NCBI GenBank assembly: GCA_019312705.1 | Contig: JAFDCW010000178.1 | Location: 1-7,722, forward strand | Reading direction: 5' to 3' | DNA length: 7,722 bases | From: Deltaproteobacteria bacterium | GTDB lineage: Bacteria; Myxococcota; Polyangia; Polyangiales; B10-G4 | Shown: positions 5,638 to 7,722 of the stretch, piece after piece | Layout of the letters: each line of letters starts with the position of its first letter | Numbering within the stretch: the stretch's first letter is position 1 | Notes under the pieces: generated by a model | What the model was told of the DNA's origin: nothing | The model's input: the letters and a program-made list of their open reading frames with translations, nothing else | Databases searched by the model: none | Position numbers and translations under genes: made by a program

Positions 5638-7152
5638 ATGCCAAGGATAGCCCCACGCACAGCCCATGAAGCCCTCCAGGACTGGGTCGCCCGGCTTCCC
5701 GAACTCTTCCGGTCCGACAACACCGTCACGAGAGACGTCTCCCGGGCTGTGCGCCGCGGCCTCCTGCGCAAGGTGGCCCCTCGTCTCTACACGACCGACA
5801 CCACCACGCCCCTCGAGCGGTTCACCGCCCAGCGTGCACTCGAGGTCGCCTCGCTTCTGTGTCCGGGCGCCGTGATCTCCCATCGCTCTGCCTTCGAGAT
5901 GCGGCCCGCCGAGGGCACCCTCTTCCTCACCGGCAGGTACGAGCGAACGATCCGCCTGCCGGGACTGACGCTGCGCTTGATTCGAGGGGGCGGCCCGCTC
6001 CCCCACGACATGTCGTTCCTAGACGTGCACCGGGCTTCGGACGCCCGCGCGTTTCTCGAGAACTTCAAGCGCACCAAGATCCGTGGTGTCTCACGGGTCC
6101 TCCCACGAGCCGAGCTCGAAACTCGCCTCGAGCGCCTGCTCCAAGAGCGCGGAGAGGACGACCTGAATGCCCTCCGCGATCACGCCAGGACGCTCGTCGT
6201 TGCCCTCGACGCCCAAGACGCATTTGACGAACTCGATGCCGTCGTCGGCGCACTTCTCCGGTCGCGGGCAGCCCCCCTGTCGTCGCCAACCGCTCTCGCG
6301 CGCGCCTCCGGCGGAAGGCCCTTCGACGCACGACGCATCGCACTCTTCGAGGTGCTGCGCGACGAACTGCAAAACGAGTGGGGCCAGACCACCCGCCCCG
6401 CACCCCACTTCCTCGGACACGCACTCCAGCACCTCGCCTTCATCGATGCTTATTTCTCCAACTTCATCGAGGGCACACGCTTCGAAATCGCCGAGGCCGC
6501 GGGCATCGTCCTGGGCAATGACTTCCCCCGGGCGAGACCCGAAGATGCCCACGACATCCGGGGAACCTTCGAGCTCCTGAGAGACGAGTCGGAGATGCGA
6601 GTGAGCGCCAGCGACGTCGCCGGCTACGAGGCCTTCGCCGCGATGCTCACTAGGCGCCACGCGACCTTGCTCGTCGGTCGGCCAGACAAACGCCCCGGTG
6701 AATTCAAGGAACGCGCCAACCGCGCCGGCAATACCCACTTCGTAGCCCCGGAGCTCGTAGAAGGAACCTTCGAGCAGGGCCTATCCCTCTTCGACACGCT
6801 CACCACGCCGTTTCAGCGCGCCGCGTTCATGATGTTCATGGTCGCCGAAGTGCATGCCTTCGACGATGGCAACGGGCGACTGGCCCGGGCGATGATGAAC
6901 GCAGAGCTCTGGGCCGGCGGCGAAGCACGCATCCTAATCGCCACCGCCTACCGGACCGACTACCTCGGCACCCTCCGGCGCCTCTCCCGGGACCAGGCAC
7001 CCCGGGACTACGTACGCATGCTGAACCGCGCCCACGAGTTCTCCTCGCGCCTCGACTTTGCAGACCTGTCGGCACTCACCCGCACCCTCGAAGACTGCAA
7101 CGCCTTCGACGACTCCGGGCGACGCATCTTGCGGCTTCCGAAAAGGCCGTGA
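5638..7152 (+). CDS. AbiEi-like winged-helix / Fic domain fusion protein (putative AMP-transferase)
   Basis: 504 residues. Residues about 12-55 form a winged-helix-like unit (TRDVSRAVRRGLLRKVAPRLYTTD) followed by CPGAVISHRSAFEM (75-88) and a beta-rich segment to about 145 with LPGLTLRLIRGGGPLP; this layout is that of AbiEi-type antitoxin/transcription regulators. A helical connector (about 155-255) leads to a Fic domain. Its motif is HAFDDGNGRLAR (406-417), matching HPFx(D/E)GN(G/K)RxxR except Ala for Pro; His406 would be the catalytic base and D410, N412, R414 and R417 the ATP/Mg site. An inhibitory motif (S/T)xxxE(G/N) is present N-terminal to it as S274-NFI-E278-G279, as in class II Fic proteins, with R414 its expected partner. 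The flap is near 354-371. Fic domains usually transfer AMP from ATP to Ser/Thr/Tyr hydroxyls of target proteins; the target here is unknown. The promoter repeats suggest autorepression through the N-terminal domain. There is no separate antitoxin gene. The family assignment of the N-terminal half is from pattern recognition only. Confidence 0.9.
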   Translation: MPRIAPRTAHEALQDWVARLPELFRSDNTVTRDVSRAVRRGLLRKVAPRLYTTDTTTPLERFTAQRALEVASLLCPGAVISHRSAFEMRPAEGTLFLTGRYERTIRLPGLTLRLIRGGGPLPHDMSFLDVHRASDARAFLENFKRTKIRGVSRVLPRAELETRLERLLQERGEDDLNALRDHARTLVVALDAQDAFDELDAVVGALLRSRAAPLSSPTALARASGGRPFDARRIALFEVLRDELQNEWGQTTRPAPHFLGHALQHLAFIDAYFSNFIEGTRFEIAEAAGIVLGNDFPRARPEDAHDIRGTFELLRDESEMRVSASDVAGYEAFAAMLTRRHATLLVGRPDKRPGEFKERANRAGNTHFVAPELVEGTFEQGLSLFDTLTTPFQRAAFMMFMVAEVHAFDDGNGRLARAMMNAELWAGGEARILIATAYRTDYLGTLRRLSRDQAPRDYVRMLNRAHEFSSRLDFADLSALTRTLEDCNAFDDSGRRILRLPKRP

Positions 7153-7320
7153 ACGGGGCACTTCCCTACCCGCAATCCGCCTCCGAGCTCATCCGAGTGG
7201 AACGGGGCGACGTTCGCGCGCCACGGCCTGTCGTTCTTTCCCTGACCTGAACGAAAACGGTCATGCACCAGGACACATTCCCCTCTGGGGATCTACTTCC
7301 GCGAAACCGAGCAGGTGTGG
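7153..7320. other. Spacer between Fic and LRR genes
   Basis: 168 bases without a recognisable gene, terminator or clear promoter. GAACGGGGC occurs twice (about 7152-7160 and 7201-7209), probably by chance. The LRR reading frame is already open from the TGA at 7243-7245. Confidence 0.4.
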
Positions 7321-7722
7321 GTGAACATGACCGGAATGAAGATGCTCCGCGTTCCGATCTTGGAGGAGCTGCAACACCAGCGAGCTCTTCGTCACCTCGT
7401 GGTCACCGAGTCGGCCGACTTCAGAGAGATTCGTGGGTTGGACCAGCTGGAGGTGCTCGACGCCTTCTGCCGCGCCACCGACTTCGACGCGCTCGGCACA
7501 CTGACAGGACTGCGATGGCTACGCTTCAAACCGAACGACGAAGGCCAGGTCCGCCAGATCGCAGGTCTGCCTCGTCTCGAGCACCTCGATGTCCTGGGCG
7601 GCTACCTCGAGCAGCCCGACCTCGAGGTGCTCGCGGGCATGACGCAGCTTCGTTCGCTGTCGCTCAGAAGCGTGGGTTCCCGCCGCCCGCTCGACCTGGC
7701 CTGCTTGTCCAACCTGAGGAAC
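7321..7722 (+). CDS. Leucine-rich-repeat protein (3' end outside window)
   Basis: 134 codons are visible, with no stop before the right edge. The translation contains regular leucine-rich repeats beginning at L23, L43, L64, L86, L110 and L132, a period of 20-24 residues, with units such as LEVLDAF, LRWLRFK, LEHLDVL and LRSLSLR that fit the LxxLxLxx strand pattern. LRR proteins form curved solenoids that bind other proteins; the partner and cellular location are unknown, and no signal peptide or membrane segment is visible. The start is uncertain: GTG 7321 has AGG five bases upstream; GTG 7315, ATG 7327, ATG 7336 and ATG 7342 are alternatives. In-frame sequence upstream of 7321 (GIYFRETEQVW, 7288-7320) also reads like protein and the frame is open back to the stop at 7243, so the gene could be 5'-shortened or frameshifted there. 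It lies 168 bases after the Fic gene on the same strand; a functional link is not shown. Confidence 0.8.
   Translation, partial: MNMTGMKMLRVPILEELQHQRALRHLVVTESADFREIRGLDQLEVLDAFCRATDFDALGTLTGLRWLRFKPNDEGQVRQIAGLPRLEHLDVLGGYLEQPDLEVLAGMTQLRSLSLRSVGSRRPLDLACLSNLRN

Noticed and set aside
1..7722. tRNA, rRNA, CRISPR array, insertion sequence or riboswitch
   Set aside because: No cloverleaf, repeat-spacer array, transposase motif or known conserved RNA element was seen on either strand.

Overview
The window is GC-rich (about two thirds G+C by eye) and looks like a chromosomal stretch of a Gram-negative bacterium, most plausibly a myxobacterium-like lineage (Myxococcota/'Deltaproteobacteria'). 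The reasons are two exported lipoproteins with clear lipoboxes, a large lipoprotein with an Asp/Gly/Pro-rich linker and a C-terminal dockerin-like calcium-binding repeat pair, DUF547 and CusF-type periplasmic proteins, and codons strongly biased to G/C at third positions. The lineage is an inference; no rRNA or other phylogenetic marker is present apart from prmC.

Left part (1-2032): a DUF547 secreted protein runs leftward off the window. Divergent from it is a small CusF-like copper-binding lipoprotein. Tail-to-tail with that, 10 bases away, is prmC (release factor glutamine methyltransferase), on the minus strand and without prfA beside it. Upstream of prmC on the same strand (2033-4267) lies a 744-residue lipoprotein of unknown function ending in two EF-hand/dockerin-type loops.

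Middle (4268-5637): a 387-base divergent intergenic region carries a sigma70-like promoter overlapped by a perfect GTTCAG-N2-CTGAAC palindrome. It leads into a plus-strand gene for a small basic protein that resembles HTH/ParB-like accessory regulators. A gene-poor stretch of about 310 bases follows, containing a possible decayed lipoprotein start on the minus strand.

Right part (5584-7722): the most interesting locus is a single gene coding for an AbiEi-like winged-helix module fused to a class II-like Fic (AMP-transferase) domain. Its promoter contains two exact 13-bp direct repeats (TATCCTTGACAAT, 20-bp period). They supply the -35 hexamer and a plausible -10 element, and a third, inverted partial copy lies over the first codons. 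This suggests a self-repressing, one-polypeptide toxin/antitoxin-like module. Downstream, a leucine-rich-repeat protein gene begins and runs off the right edge.

The genes do not form one pathway. The left half looks like envelope and housekeeping genes, the right half like accessory regulation, stress or defence genes.
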